64,000 bases of DNA from an uncultured bacterium (GTDB lineage Bacteria; CSSED10-310; CALFER01), in the NCBI GenBank assembly GCA_937951895.1, contig CALFER010000084.1, positions 1-64,000 on the forward strand. The letters run 5' to 3'. This document shows, one piece after another, positions 18,071 to 27,030 of this stretch. Position 1 is the stretch's first letter. Each line of letters opens with the position of its first letter. A program made the position numbers and the translations under genes. The notes beneath the pieces were generated by a model. That model saw nothing but the letters and a program-made list of their open reading frames with translations, was not told the origin of the DNA and ran no database searches.

Positions 18071-19039
18071 TCAAAGGACGGTTTTACACGATCGGCCGGG
18101 GATTTCCCGCACAAGGGTCGGAACAGCATACCCCGACACCTTCTCGGCCAGCTCCGAAACCATGATCCGCGCATTCATGTCATCCACCGCAAAATGCCCC
18201 GCTCCCGCCACCTTGTCGAGCTGGTGCAGGTAATACGGCTTGATCCGGTTTCTCACCAGCGCACCGCTCAGATCCATGAGTGCCCGCGTGGAATCGTTCA
18301 CACCCCTCAGCAGAACGGCCTGATTGAGCATCGGGATGCCCGCATCGATCAGCACGGCACACCCCCGCACCGCCTCCCCGGTCATCTCGACGGCATGATT
18401 GAAATGCGCCACGACCCACACCGGCTTCCCCCGTCGCAAAACGCCCGCCAGCCCCTCCGTCAGTCTCTGCGGCAACACAGCCGGCATCCGCGTGTGGATC
18501 CGGATGATCTCGACATGGTCGATCCCCGAGATCAGATCGATCAGGACCCCGAGTTCCTCGTCGTCCATCATCAGCGGATCGCCTCCGGAGAGAATCACTT
18601 CCTGAATCCCTCTCCGCTTGCGAATATAGCCGAGAATCCGGTCGAATTGCGCCGCGGACAGTCCATCGGAGGGGGTCACTCCGGAATGCGCCCGGAAACA
18701 GAACCGACAATGCACCGCACAGGCTGAAACGGTCAGGATCAGTACGCGATTGCGATACTTGTGAATCAGGCCCGACGCGGGACAGAACCGGCATTCCTCG
18801 AGCGGATCCGCGCTCTCGTCCCGCCCATGCCACAGCTCCGCAGGTGACGGGAGCACCATCCGGCGGATCGGATCACGCGGGTTCTCCGGATCGATCAACC
18901 CGAAGTAATACGGTGTGACGAGTATGGGGTAGCGCGCCGCGGCACGGGCCATGCCGCTTTCGACACGCGGCGGGAGCCTGAGTCTCTGAGCGGCATCACG
19001 CACATCCCGGATGCTGCCGTCGATCTGCTCCCGCCACAT
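18071..19039 (-). CDS. KamA family radical SAM protein (lysine 2,3-aminomutase / EpmB-like)
   Basis: The protein has 322 residues. The radical SAM cluster motif is CAVHCRFC (CxxxCxxC), preceded by LILTVSACA and followed by a VILSGGDPL segment. The late PYYLHQLDKVAGAGHF matches the PLP and substrate region of lysine 2,3-aminomutases. Its length is close to EpmB (about 340), shorter than clostridial KamA (about 416). It would move an amino group on lysine using SAM and PLP, either free lysine or, if EpmB-like, for elongation factor P modification. No efp or epmA is present in the window. It lies 30 bp downstream of the pyruvate:ferredoxin oxidoreductase gene on the same strand. Confidence 0.88.
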   Translation of the reverse strand: MWREQIDGSIRDVRDAAQRLRLPPRVESGMARAAARYPILVTPYYFGLIDPENPRDPIRRMVLPSPAELWHGRDESADPLEECRFCPASGLIHKYRNRVLILTVSACAVHCRFCFRAHSGVTPSDGLSAAQFDRILGYIRKRRGIQEVILSGGDPLMMDDEELGVLIDLISGIDHVEIIRIHTRMPAVLPQRLTEGLAGVLRRGKPVWVVAHFNHAVEMTGEAVRGCAVLIDAGIPMLNQAVLLRGVNDSTRALMDLSGALVRNRIKPYYLHQLDKVAGAGHFAVDDMNARIMVSELAEKVSGYAVPTLVREIPGRSCKTVL

Positions 19040-19069
19040 GATGACCGGTCGACCCCAAAACGCCGTCGG

Positions 19070-22000
19070 TTACGACCCGAACGACATCCTGGCGAGCTGC
19101 TCGTAGATTTTGAACCGGAGCGACACGTCCTTCTGAGCCAGTTCGAGCAGTTCCTGAGCGCGTGCCGGTTCGCTGTACTTCAGTGCCTTGTAGCGGATTT
19201 CGCCGTACATGTATTCTTCCATCGATACGACCGGCGTTTTGCTGTCGAGCTGGAGCGGGTTTTCACCGTTCGCAACGCGTCTCGGATCAAACCGGAACAG
19301 CGGCCAGTGTCCCGACTCCACTGCTTTTTTCTGTTCGACGAGTTGCTTCTGCATGTCGATACCGTGCGCGATGCAGGGGCAGTACGCGATCACGATCGAG
19401 CTTCCGGGATAACTGCCCGCTTCGGCGAACGCCTTCACGGTCTGCGCCGGATTGGCTCCCATCGCGATCTTTGCGACGTAGACGTTGCCGTAGGTCATGG
19501 CGAGCATTCCGAGGTCTTTTTTCGGCATCACCTTGCCGGCCACGGCGAACTTGGCGGTCGACCCGCGCGGCGTCGATTTGGAGCACTGTCCGCCGGTGTT
19601 CGAATACACTTCGGTATCGAGCACGAGCAGGTTGACGTTGCGGCCCGACGCGATGACATGGTCCAGTCCGCCGTAACCGATATCGTAGGCCCAGCCGTCG
19701 CCGCCGATGCACCAGACCGCCTTGTCGACCAGATAATCCGCCAGCGACATCAGGATCGGATCCGTGTCGCCGATCTGTTTCTTGAGCTGATCGACGCGTT
19801 CCCGCTGGGCAGCAATCCCGATATCGCCGCTCTGGTCGGCTTCGAGAATCGCGTGTTTGAGTTCTTCCGGAAGAGCCGATTCCCGCACCCGCTGCATCGC
19901 TTCGTTTCGCTTGGCGTCCACCGAGCAGCGGAATCCGAGTCCGATTTCGGCGGCATCTTCGAACAGACTGTTGGTCCAAGCGGGACCTCGACCGTCATTC
20001 CGTTTGCAGTACGGCGTGGTCGGCAGGTTGCCGCCGTAGATCGACGAACAGCCGGTGGCATTCGCGATGATGGCGCGATCGCCGTAGAGCTGAGTCAGCA
20101 GCTTGACATACGGAGTCTCGCCGCATCCCGCGCACGCACCGGAAAACTCGAACAGCGGCCGGATCAACTGGCTTCCCTTGACCGTTTCTTTCTTGACGTA
20201 CTTCATATCGGTTTCGGGGATACTCAGGAAGAATTCAAAATTCTGAGCCTCGGGATGCCGCAGTTTGAACTGGGGCTGCATCACGATCGCCTTGTCTTTC
20301 GCGGGGCACGCCTCAACGCACACGCCGCAACCCGTGCAATCCTCGGGTGCCACCTGAACGGTGAACTTCAACCCTTCGAACTGCTTGGTCTTCGCATCCG
20401 CCGATTTGAAGGTCGGCGGCGCGCCTGCGAGCGATTCCGGAGCGTATGCCTTGATGCGGATCGACGCGTGCGGACACACGAAACTGCACATTCCGCACTG
20501 GATGCAGTTCTCGGTTTTCCAGACCGGAATGTCGGTCGCGATGTTGCGTTTTTCATACTGCGTGGTCGCCGTGATGAACCGCCCGTCGCAGGGCATTTCG
20601 GATACCGGAACCAGATCGCCTTCCTTGCGGATGATTTTCGCGAGCAACCCCTTGACGAAATCAGGGGCGTGATCCGGCACGGTCGGCGGAGGCATGATCG
20701 TGCTGGCGGCCGACGCGGGGATCGTGACGACGTGGGTAGCGCCGAGCGCCGCATCGATCGCCTTCATGTTCATCTCGACCACCTTGGCGCCTTTCTTGCC
20801 GTAGGTCTTCTTGATGCTTTCGCGGATCAACTCCACGGCTTCGTCTTCCGGCAATACTCCGGAAATCTTGAAGAACGCCACCTGCATGATCGTGTTGATG
20901 CGCGCGCCCAACCCGAGATCCTTCGCGAGCGCGTTCGCGTCAACGACGTAGAATTTCGCTTTCTTCGCAATGAGCTGTTCCTGGACGAACCGGGGCAGCC
21001 GATCCCAGACTTCGCCGGCACTGAACGGGCTGTTGAGGAGAAATGTGCCGCCTGGTTTGAGATTGGCCAGCATGTCGTATTTTTCGAGGAAGGTGAAGTT
21101 GTGGCAGGCGAGGAAATTCGCGTCGGTGCACAGATACGTGCTCCGGATCGGTTTCTTCCCGAACCGGAGATGACTGACCGTCTGTGCGCCGGCTTTCTTC
21201 GAATCGTAGACGAAATAGCCCTGCGCATACATGTCGGTCGCTTCGCCGATGATCTTGATCGAATTCTTGTTCGCGCTGACCGTTCCGTCCGATCCGAGAC
21301 CGTAGAACATGGCCTGGAAGGCGTCCGCGGAGCGGTTGCGGAAGTCGGCGTCCCATTCGAGACTCGAGTGTGACACATCGTCGATGATCCCGACCGTGAA
21401 GTGATTTTTGGGGCGGTTTGCCGCGAGATTGTCGAAGACGGCCTTGGCCATTCCCGGTGTAAATTCCTTCGAACTCAGGCCGTATCGACCGCCGACGATC
21501 GCCGGCATTGTTTTGAACGGTGCCGTCCCGTCCGTCATCGCTTCCACGATGGCAGCCTGAACGTCCAGGTAAAGCGGATCACCGCCCGCACCCGGTTCCT
21601 TGGTCCGGTCGAGCACCGCGATGCGTTTGACGGATTTCGGCAGGGCGCCGATGAGATGCGCGGCGGAGAACGGCCGGTAGAGGCGGACCTTGATGATACC
21701 GACTTTCTCGCCCATCCCGACCAGTTCATCGACAGTCTCGTGCGCTGCTTCCGCACCGGATCCCATGATGATCACGACCCGTTCGGCGTCCGGATGACCG
21801 AAATACTGGAACAGGTCGTATTTTCGTCCGGTCAGCTTCTGAAACCGCGCCATGTATTTTTCGATGATTCCCGGACATTGGGTATAGAACGGATTGACGG
21901 TTTCGCGACCCTGGAAATACACATCGGGGTTCTGGCTGGTGCCGCTGATCATCGGGTTATCCGGATTCAGACCGCGCTGTCGGTGTTCGATCACGAACCG

Positions 22001-22597
22001 ATCGTCGATCATCGCCCGCATGTCTTCTTTCGACAGCGGATAGACTTTGTTGACTTCATGTGAGGTTCGGAATCCGTCGAAGAAATGGAGCATCGGGACG
22101 CGGGATTCGAGTGTCGAGGCGGTGGCGATCAGTGCGAGATCCATGACTTCCTGGACGCTGCCCGAGGCGATTGCGCCGAATCCGGTTGACCGGGCGGACA
22201 TGATGTCCTGGTGATCGCCGAAGATAGAGAGTGCCTGGCAGGCGATCGAGCGGGCGGCGATGTGGAAGACCGTCGGGAGCAACTCACCGGCGATCTTGAA
22301 CATGTTGGGGATCATCAGGAGGAGTCCCTGCGATGCCGTGAAGGTGGTGCTCAGGCATCCCGACGCGAGCGCTCCGTGAACGGCGGCCGCTGCGCCGGCT
22401 TCGGATTGAAGCTCGATGACTTCGGGAACGACACCCCAGATATTCGTTTCGCCCGCAGCCGATTTCGCATCCGCTTCCTCACCCATGACCGAACTGGGGG
22501 TGATGGGATAAATCGCAATGACCTCGCTGCATGCGTGGCCGACCATCGCCGCCGCGGTATTTCCATCCATCGTAACCATGTACTTGTTTTCCATCAT
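19070..22597 (-). CDS. nifJ: Pyruvate:ferredoxin (flavodoxin) oxidoreductase
   Basis: The protein is about 1175 residues, the full length for the single-chain enzyme. The N-terminal part has DGNTAAAMVGHACSEV and AIYPITPSSVMGE. Two 4Fe-4S motifs lie near residues 696 and 752 (CIQCGMCSFVCP and CTGCGVCVEACP). A C-terminal cysteine site is in FSGACAGCGETPY, and the thiamine diphosphate site is near 964-1005 (GDGWAYDIGYGGLDH and YSNTGGQ). It converts pyruvate and CoA to acetyl-CoA, CO2 and reduced ferredoxin, which is typical of anaerobic metabolism. Two adjacent ATGs (22597, 22594) follow GAGGAG, and the second has the better spacing. The gene lies 48 bp after recR, so it may share the dnaX-recR transcript. 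Confidence 0.97.
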   Translation of the reverse strand: MMENKYMVTMDGNTAAAMVGHACSEVIAIYPITPSSVMGEEADAKSAAGETNIWGVVPEVIELQSEAGAAAAVHGALASGCLSTTFTASQGLLLMIPNMFKIAGELLPTVFHIAARSIACQALSIFGDHQDIMSARSTGFGAIASGSVQEVMDLALIATASTLESRVPMLHFFDGFRTSHEVNKVYPLSKEDMRAMIDDRFVIEHRQRGLNPDNPMISGTSQNPDVYFQGRETVNPFYTQCPGIIEKYMARFQKLTGRKYDLFQYFGHPDAERVVIIMGSGAEAAHETVDELVGMGEKVGIIKVRLYRPFSAAHLIGALPKSVKRIAVLDRTKEPGAGGDPLYLDVQAAIVEAMTDGTAPFKTMPAIVGGRYGLSSKEFTPGMAKAVFDNLAANRPKNHFTVGIIDDVSHSSLEWDADFRNRSADAFQAMFYGLGSDGTVSANKNSIKIIGEATDMYAQGYFVYDSKKAGAQTVSHLRFGKKPIRSTYLCTDANFLACHNFTFLEKYDMLANLKPGGTFLLNSPFSAGEVWDRLPRFVQEQLIAKKAKFYVVDANALAKDLGLGARINTIMQVAFFKISGVLPEDEAVELIRESIKKTYGKKGAKVVEMNMKAIDAALGATHVVTIPASAASTIMPPPTVPDHAPDFVKGLLAKIIRKEGDLVPVSEMPCDGRFITATTQYEKRNIATDIPVWKTENCIQCGMCSFVCPHASIRIKAYAPESLAGAPPTFKSADAKTKQFEGLKFTVQVAPEDCTGCGVCVEACPAKDKAIVMQPQFKLRHPEAQNFEFFLSIPETDMKYVKKETVKGSQLIRPLFEFSGACAGCGETPYVKLLTQLYGDRAIIANATGCSSIYGGNLPTTPYCKRNDGRGPAWTNSLFEDAAEIGLGFRCSVDAKRNEAMQRVRESALPEELKHAILEADQSGDIGIAAQRERVDQLKKQIGDTDPILMSLADYLVDKAVWCIGGDGWAYDIGYGGLDHVIASGRNVNLLVLDTEVYSNTGGQCSKSTPRGSTAKFAVAGKVMPKKDLGMLAMTYGNVYVAKIAMGANPAQTVKAFAEAGSYPGSSIVIAYCPCIAHGIDMQKQLVEQKKAVESGHWPLFRFDPRRVANGENPLQLDSKTPVVSMEEYMYGEIRYKALKYSEPARAQELLELAQKDVSLRFKIYEQLARMSFGS

Positions 22598-22645
22598 CAA
22601 CTCCTCACTGACATTCCGCGGCGCATCCGCGGTTTCCTTGAAAAA

Positions 22646-23236
22646 CTACAATTCGGTTCTGCCTTCCAGCGCCTTGGCCATCGTGGCTTCGTCGGCGTAT
22701 TCGAGACTTCCGCCGACCGGCAGACCATGCGCGATCCGGAACACCCGGGCACCCCGGGCTTTCAGGACGCGTGAAATATACATCGCGGTGGCTTCGCCTT
22801 CCACCGTGAGATTCGTCGCGATAATCACATCACCCACCTCACCCGACGCGACCCGCTCGATCAGCCGTCCGATCGTCAGGTTGTCCGGACCGATTCCGTT
22901 GAGGGGCGAAATCACGCCATTGAGCACGTGGTAGCGGCCCTTGAATTCACCTGTCCGTTCGATCGCCGCCACATCATTCGCCTCTTCGACGACGCACACC
23001 GTCTTCTCACGGTGCTCGTCGTTGCACACGGAACATACTCCATCTTCCGACAGATTGAAACAGCGCTCGCAGGGTTTGATTCCGTCTTTGAGATTGATCA
23101 GGGAGCGGGATAGTTTCTCGGCGAACGACCGCGGCTGCTTGAGAATATAATAGGCCATCCGCTGGGCCGATTTCCTTCCGATACCCGGCAGTCGAGACAA
23201 GTCCTCGATGAGTTCCCGTAAGACCTTGAGTTCCAT
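22646..23236 (-). CDS. recR: Recombination mediator protein RecR
   Basis: The protein has 196 residues, the usual RecR length. The N-terminal helix-hairpin-helix reads LPGIGRKSAQRMA, followed by a C4 zinc finger (CERCFNLSEDGVCSVC) and a Toprim domain with VVEEANDV and a late ATNLTVEGEATAMYI. RecR acts with RecO/RecF in loading RecA on gapped DNA. The start ATG at 23236 is 10 bp after ybaB, in the widely conserved dnaX-ybaB-recR order. Confidence 0.97.
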   Translation of the reverse strand: MELKVLRELIEDLSRLPGIGRKSAQRMAYYILKQPRSFAEKLSRSLINLKDGIKPCERCFNLSEDGVCSVCNDEHREKTVCVVEEANDVAAIERTGEFKGRYHVLNGVISPLNGIGPDNLTIGRLIERVASGEVGDVIIATNLTVEGEATAMYISRVLKARGARVFRIAHGLPVGGSLEYADEATMAKALEGRTEL

Positions 23237-23246
23237 TCCGGGCAGA

Positions 23247-23558
23247 TCACCCCATCATTCCGGGGATATTGAGTCCGCCCGTGAGCTTGTTCATTTCGGC
23301 CGCCATCGTATCCTGCACCTTCCTGAGCGCTTCGTTGACCGCCGATACGACCAGATCCTCGAGCATCGTCACGTCAGAGGGATCCACGACTTCGGGATCG
23401 ATCCGGATCGAGACAATCCGGTTGTCGCCGCGCGCCACGACCGTGACCATGCCGCCGCCGGCTGTGGCTTCCTGCGTGCGATTCTGCAGATCGGTTTTCA
23501 TGGCCTGGAGACGCTCCATCATCTCCTTGGCCTGCTTCATGAAGTTCATTCCCTTCAT
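23247..23558 (-). CDS. ybaB: YbaB/EbfC family nucleoid-associated protein
   Basis: The protein has 103 residues and starts MKGMNFMKQAKEMMERLQAM, with the family's N-terminal helix, a central sheet (GGGMVTVVARGDNRIVSI) and the DPSDVTMLEDLVVSAVNEA segment. It is a small dimeric DNA-binding protein linked to nucleoid organisation and recombination. Its ATG overlaps the dnaX stop by four bases, and recR starts 10 bp after it, which makes the three genes one translational unit. Confidence 0.95.
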   Translation of the reverse strand: MKGMNFMKQAKEMMERLQAMKTDLQNRTQEATAGGGMVTVVARGDNRIVSIRIDPEVVDPSDVTMLEDLVVSAVNEALRKVQDTMAAEMNKLTGGLNIPGMMG

Positions 23559-25303
23559 TCTCCTGTCTCCCGGCTTCGGTCCTTGTCACGATTCGGCCGC
23601 ACCTCACGGATGCGCGCGTCGAACCGCCCGATCAACTCGGTCACCAGCGGGGTGTCAAGGGCGCGTTTCATATTGGCGTCCGCAGTTTTTTTTTCCTGTT
23701 CGATCCGCATTTCGGCGACCGATTTCAAATTTTCATGCGTTTCGGTGATCCTGACTTTCACCGGTCGCCCGATCAGCCTCTCGGCCGCTCTTTCCACCAC
23801 CGACACGCTCTCGGGAGATCCGCACAACTTGCCGCAGAACTGCCAGACATCCGGACGGAATCCGATGACGATTTCCGAATCGGACTCTGAAACCAGAGCG
23901 CCGTGAGCGAGTTGTGCGCGGAGATTGGGCTGGTCGGGGGGCATATTGGCAAGAATATCCTGGAGGCGGTTCCCCGTCGGTTTGACCGGTGGAGGCGCAG
24001 GCAGAGGAGCGACTTCCAGTGCAGGCGCGCGCGCCGGTTGCGGTGGAGGGGGTGCCGGGTTCGCCGTCGGCCGGGGTGGTTGAGCCGGTGGTTTTTCGGA
24101 AACGATCTGCCGCCGGATCTGGGCCGCGCCGGTTTCCGGCAATGAAGAACGCGTCGCCGCACCGATACCGGGGCCGGACATCGCACCGGAATTACCAATG
24201 ACGGTTTCGAGTCTGCCCAGAAGCGTTTCGATCGGAGTGAGCGCCTGGATGCGCGACATCTTCACGAGTGCGACGTCCATGATCAGCCGGGGAAATTCGG
24301 TCGAGCGCAGGGAGGTTTCGAGATCGAGAAGGATGCGGAAGATCCGTTCGAGCTGATCGATCGAAAACGCGTCGGCGAGCCCCTCCGGGAGATCGTATCG
24401 GGGCGAACCGCCGACACGCACCGCCATCAGATCGCGTGTCGCTTCCATCATCTCCCGCGTCAGAACAGTCTCGTCACCGCCCTTCTGCGCAAACTCGTCG
24501 TACCGCCCCAGCGCAGCGCTTCCGTCCTGGATTGAAACGGCGCGAAGAATGTCCCAGACCAGGTTCGGGTCGATTCTCCCGAGCAGACTCATGGTTTCGT
24601 CATGAACGATCGTCTGTCCGGAGAATGAAATCACCTGGTCGAGCAGTGACAGCCCGTCGCGAAAACTTCCGTCGGCCGCGCGTGCGAGCACATCGAGAGT
24701 GCGGGGTTCGACCGAGATATTTTCACGGGCACAGATTGCGGCGAGAGCTGGGCCGAGGGTTTTGGCGTCGATGCGCCGGAAATCGTAGCGCTGGCATCGC
24801 GACACGATGGTGATCGGCACCTTGTGCGCCTCGGTTGTCGCCAGGATGAATTTGGCGTGCGGAGGCGGTTCCTCGAGCGTTTTCAGGAGTGCATTGAAGG
24901 CTTCCCGCGTCAGCATATGGACTTCGTCGATGATGATGATCTTGAAGCGGGCGGACGCCGGCGCATACCGGACGTTCTCGCGCAGATCACGAATTTCGTC
25001 GATACCGCGATTCGATGCGCCGTCGATTTCGATGACATCGAGAGACGTGCCGCGGGTGATTTCGTCGCAGAACTGGCAGGCATTGCACGGTTCGGGGGTG
25101 GGACCGTTCGAGCAGTTGAGTGCTTTCGAGAGGATGCGGGCGGTTGAGGTTTTACCGACGCCCCGAGGGCCCGAGAAGAGGAAGGCATGGCCGATCCGAT
25201 TGAGGCGAATGGAGTTGGCCAGGGTTTTGGCAATCGCGTTCTGACCGACAATATCGTCGAACCGTTGCGGACGCCATTTTCGAGCCAACACCAGATAGGC
25301 CAC
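23555..25303 (-). CDS. dnaX: DNA polymerase III subunit gamma/tau
   Basis: The protein has 582 residues. The clamp-loader AAA+ core carries Walker A GPRGVGKTST, a zinc module (CSNGPTPEPCNACQFC), Walker B IIIDEVHML and sensor ILATTEAHKVP. Domain III follows, then a Pro-rich linker (about 385-450) and a C-terminal tau-like domain. It loads the sliding clamp and couples the replicase. The start is GTG at 25303 with GAGGAA upstream. The gene lies directly downstream of the SRP RNA, the same order as scr-dnaX-yaaK-recR in Bacillus. Confidence 0.96.
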   Translation of the reverse strand: MAYLVLARKWRPQRFDDIVGQNAIAKTLANSIRLNRIGHAFLFSGPRGVGKTSTARILSKALNCSNGPTPEPCNACQFCDEITRGTSLDVIEIDGASNRGIDEIRDLRENVRYAPASARFKIIIIDEVHMLTREAFNALLKTLEEPPPHAKFILATTEAHKVPITIVSRCQRYDFRRIDAKTLGPALAAICARENISVEPRTLDVLARAADGSFRDGLSLLDQVISFSGQTIVHDETMSLLGRIDPNLVWDILRAVSIQDGSAALGRYDEFAQKGGDETVLTREMMEATRDLMAVRVGGSPRYDLPEGLADAFSIDQLERIFRILLDLETSLRSTEFPRLIMDVALVKMSRIQALTPIETLLGRLETVIGNSGAMSGPGIGAATRSSLPETGAAQIRRQIVSEKPPAQPPRPTANPAPPPPQPARAPALEVAPLPAPPPVKPTGNRLQDILANMPPDQPNLRAQLAHGALVSESDSEIVIGFRPDVWQFCGKLCGSPESVSVVERAAERLIGRPVKVRITETHENLKSVAEMRIEQEKKTADANMKRALDTPLVTELIGRFDARIREVRPNRDKDRSRETGE

Positions 25304-25357
25304 GCGACGAATTCCTCACGATAAAAAAATGGGCCGTGCACCTGCTGTCGAACTGAG

Positions 25358-25409
25358 ACTCCTGCGGCACTTGCCGAACCGGGCTCAGGCCAGGCACTCC
25401 TGCGGCACA
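25358..25409. repeat. Direct repeat of 13 bp in and beside the SRP RNA
   Basis: ACTCCTGCGGCAC occurs at 25358-25370 and again at 25397-25409. The second copy is the 3' arm of the SRP RNA stem; the first lies about 14 bases past the estimated 3' end. Either copy could pair with the same 5' arm. Confidence 0.6.
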
Positions 25410-25486
25410 CGTGAGTGCTTCCTTAATGCTGCTCCCTTCCGGGCCTGACATGATTCGAAAGTTCCCGTTGCGCAGGACCCGTCCGT
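25384..25486 (-). ncRNA. ffs: Signal recognition particle RNA (4.5S-like), approximate ends
   Basis: On the minus strand, the conserved apical core GTCAGGCCCGGAAGGGAGCA lies at about 25430-25449, with the GGAA tetraloop and the asymmetric loop that bind Ffh. The flanking arms CCTGCGCAAC and GTGTGCCGCAGG pair as in E. coli 4.5S RNA. The core is certain, but the ends are estimated from pairing and could extend further on the 3' side. It guides ribosomes making membrane proteins through Ffh. It lies about 80 bp upstream of dnaX. Confidence 0.9.
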
Positions 25487-25629
25487 CAACACCCCATCCG
25501 ACAAACCGGTCCAGAAATCACGAGCCCTCGAGCGGGAATTCAACCCCGCTATAGCGGATTTCGGGTTCAGGACACCGCTAACGTCCCGTCTAGCACGACC
25601 CAAAGTCAATCAAAACAGAATCCGGTGAA

Positions 25630-25723
25630 TGGCGGAGAGACAGGGATTCGAACCCTGGGGGCGGGATTTTGCCCACCCACACGATTTCCAATCGTGCTCC
25701 TTCGGCCTCTCGGACATCTCTCC
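25630..25723 (-). tRNA. tRNA-Ser (anticodon GGA)
   Basis: The minus strand gives acceptor arms GGAGAGA and TCTCTCC, the long variable arm typical of serine tRNA, and the anticodon stem CACGA/TCGTG around loop TTGGAAA (anticodon GGA). The T-loop is GGTTCGAATCC. The discriminator is G and the CCA end is encoded (25630-25632). It reads UCC and UCU codons. Confidence 0.95.
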
Positions 25724-25848
25724 GGCCGTCCAAACCAGATTGCGCCGTTCTCACAGCGCGACACTAAAATATACTCCGGGCAAATTTAAAGGTCAAGAAA
25801 AACAGGAATCCCAGCGAGGCAATATCGACGCACCCGTGTTCCGCCGAA

Positions 25849-26241
25849 TCACGTGAAGGGTCTGGGCTGCGGCCGTTGCATCCGGGATGTCTCACGGCTC
25901 TGCGTGGACATTTCAGCCAGCATCCGCGCCAGCACGATCAGCGTGTTCCCGAACTCCTCGGAATCCTTCTCGCTGATCATCTTCCGCTGCCAGCAGATCT
26001 CCAGGAGCGACTGGACCATGTAGACAATGCCGCGCACCCTGAGAATCTCCTGAGGGGGGATCATGTCGCCATACTCACCCGACAGCCGCGCGATCGACAA
26101 GGGAATCTCGACGGCCGACCGATCGAGTTGCTCGATCAGCGGATTGAGCGGGTCGGGACAGTTCGAGATACAGGCATGGAGCGAGTCGACAAACCCCAAG
26201 GCAATATAATAGACATCCAATTCCTGATAGCTGAAACTCAC
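25849..26241 (-). CDS. Four-helix bundle protein (23S rRNA intervening-sequence protein family)
   Basis: The protein has 130 residues and is nearly all helical. It starts MSFSYQELDVYYIALGFVDSLH, with a central IEQLDRSAVEIPLSIARLSGEY and a C-terminal helix pair. The pattern L-x-R-(S/A)-A-x-x-I-P-x-x-I-A-x-x-x-G-E-x matches the four-helix-bundle family first found within 23S rRNA intervening sequences. The molecular function of the family is not known. Here it is free-standing between two serine tRNA genes, with no rRNA nearby. Confidence 0.82.
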   Translation of the reverse strand: MSFSYQELDVYYIALGFVDSLHACISNCPDPLNPLIEQLDRSAVEIPLSIARLSGEYGDMIPPQEILRVRGIVYMVQSLLEICWQRKMISEKDSEEFGNTLIVLARMLAEMSTQSRETSRMQRPQPRPFT

Positions 26242-26369
26242 ATGGCTCCCCTACTCGCCCGTCCGACCCCTGTCTGTGTCGAACGGGATGATTATAAAGG
26301 CATATCCATGGGCTTGGCAAGCAGGATATCCGTCGAAAAAACCGCGAATCAATCGCATCTTTGTTTTAG

Positions 26370-26460
26370 CGGAGAGGGTGGGATTCGAACCCACGTGGCG
26401 GCTTTTGACCACCAACCCGATTTCGAGTCGGGCCCGGTACGACCACTTCGGTACCTCTCC
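26370..26460 (-). tRNA. tRNA-Ser (anticodon CGA)
   Basis: The minus strand gives acceptor arms GGAGAGG and CCTCTCC, a long variable arm, the anticodon stem CCCGA/TCGGG around loop CTCGAAA (anticodon CGA) and the T-loop GGTTCGAATCC. The discriminator is G. CCA is not encoded, unlike in the neighbouring tRNA-Ser. It reads UCG. Confidence 0.95.
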
Positions 26461-26475
26461 GAAGCGACGCGTAGT

Positions 26476-26994
26476 TTAAACATGGTTTTCCGGTTCTGTC
26501 AACGAGGGATTCGTGTCCGGTGATGCGTGCGACGCGGAGCCTGCCGCTCGTTTGTTGCGGAAGAACTCCCGGAGCAACGCCGATGCTTCGTCACTGAGAA
26601 CCCCTCCCAGGAATTCGGGGCGATGGTTGAGTGCGGGGTTGCCCAGAATATGGATGAAGGACCCGGCAGCGCCTGTCCGGGGTTCCGGAGCGCCGAAGAC
26701 CACACGGTCGACTCGCGACAGAACCAGCGCCATGGCGCACATCGGACAGGGTTCGATGGTCACATAGAGGGTGACTCCCGTGAGGCGCCAGCGATCGAGA
26801 ACCGACGAGGCAGCTTTCAGGACCGTCATTTCGGCGTGTGCCGAGGCATCCCGGAGCGATTCGACGCGGTTGTGCGCCCGTGCGATCACGCGACCCTCGA
26901 AAACAGCCACCGCGCCGACCGGGATTTCCCCCTCCAGCGCGCCCGATCGGGCCTCCTCAAGTGCGATCCGCATGTAGCCGGTGTCCGAATTCAT
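26476..26994 (-). CDS. tadA: tRNA-specific adenosine deaminase
   Basis: The protein has 172 residues. The zinc and catalytic motif HAEMTVL (His-Ala-Glu) is followed by the second zinc motif EPCPMCAMAL, which is the TadA/CDA deaminase signature. It changes adenosine 34 of tRNA-Arg(ACG) to inosine. The start is ATG at 26994. The C-terminal tail is slightly longer than usual and hydrophilic. The order tadA, tRNA-Ser, SRP RNA, dnaX resembles that in Bacillus. Guanine deaminase is a less likely alternative. Confidence 0.9.
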   Translation of the reverse strand: MNSDTGYMRIALEEARSGALEGEIPVGAVAVFEGRVIARAHNRVESLRDASAHAEMTVLKAASSVLDRWRLTGVTLYVTIEPCPMCAMALVLSRVDRVVFGAPEPRTGAAGSFIHILGNPALNHRPEFLGGVLSDEASALLREFFRNKRAAGSASHASPDTNPSLTEPENHV

Positions 26995-27030
26995 GACAGC
27001 CTCCCGGGAAGGATTATATAGGAGATGGGG

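Noticed and set aside
19307..21373. 688-residue plus-strand open frame opposite the pyruvate:ferredoxin oxidoreductase gene
   Set aside because: The minus-strand frame has all cofactor motifs of the enzyme. The plus frame is rich in Arg, His and Asp with no recognisable segment and no ribosome site.
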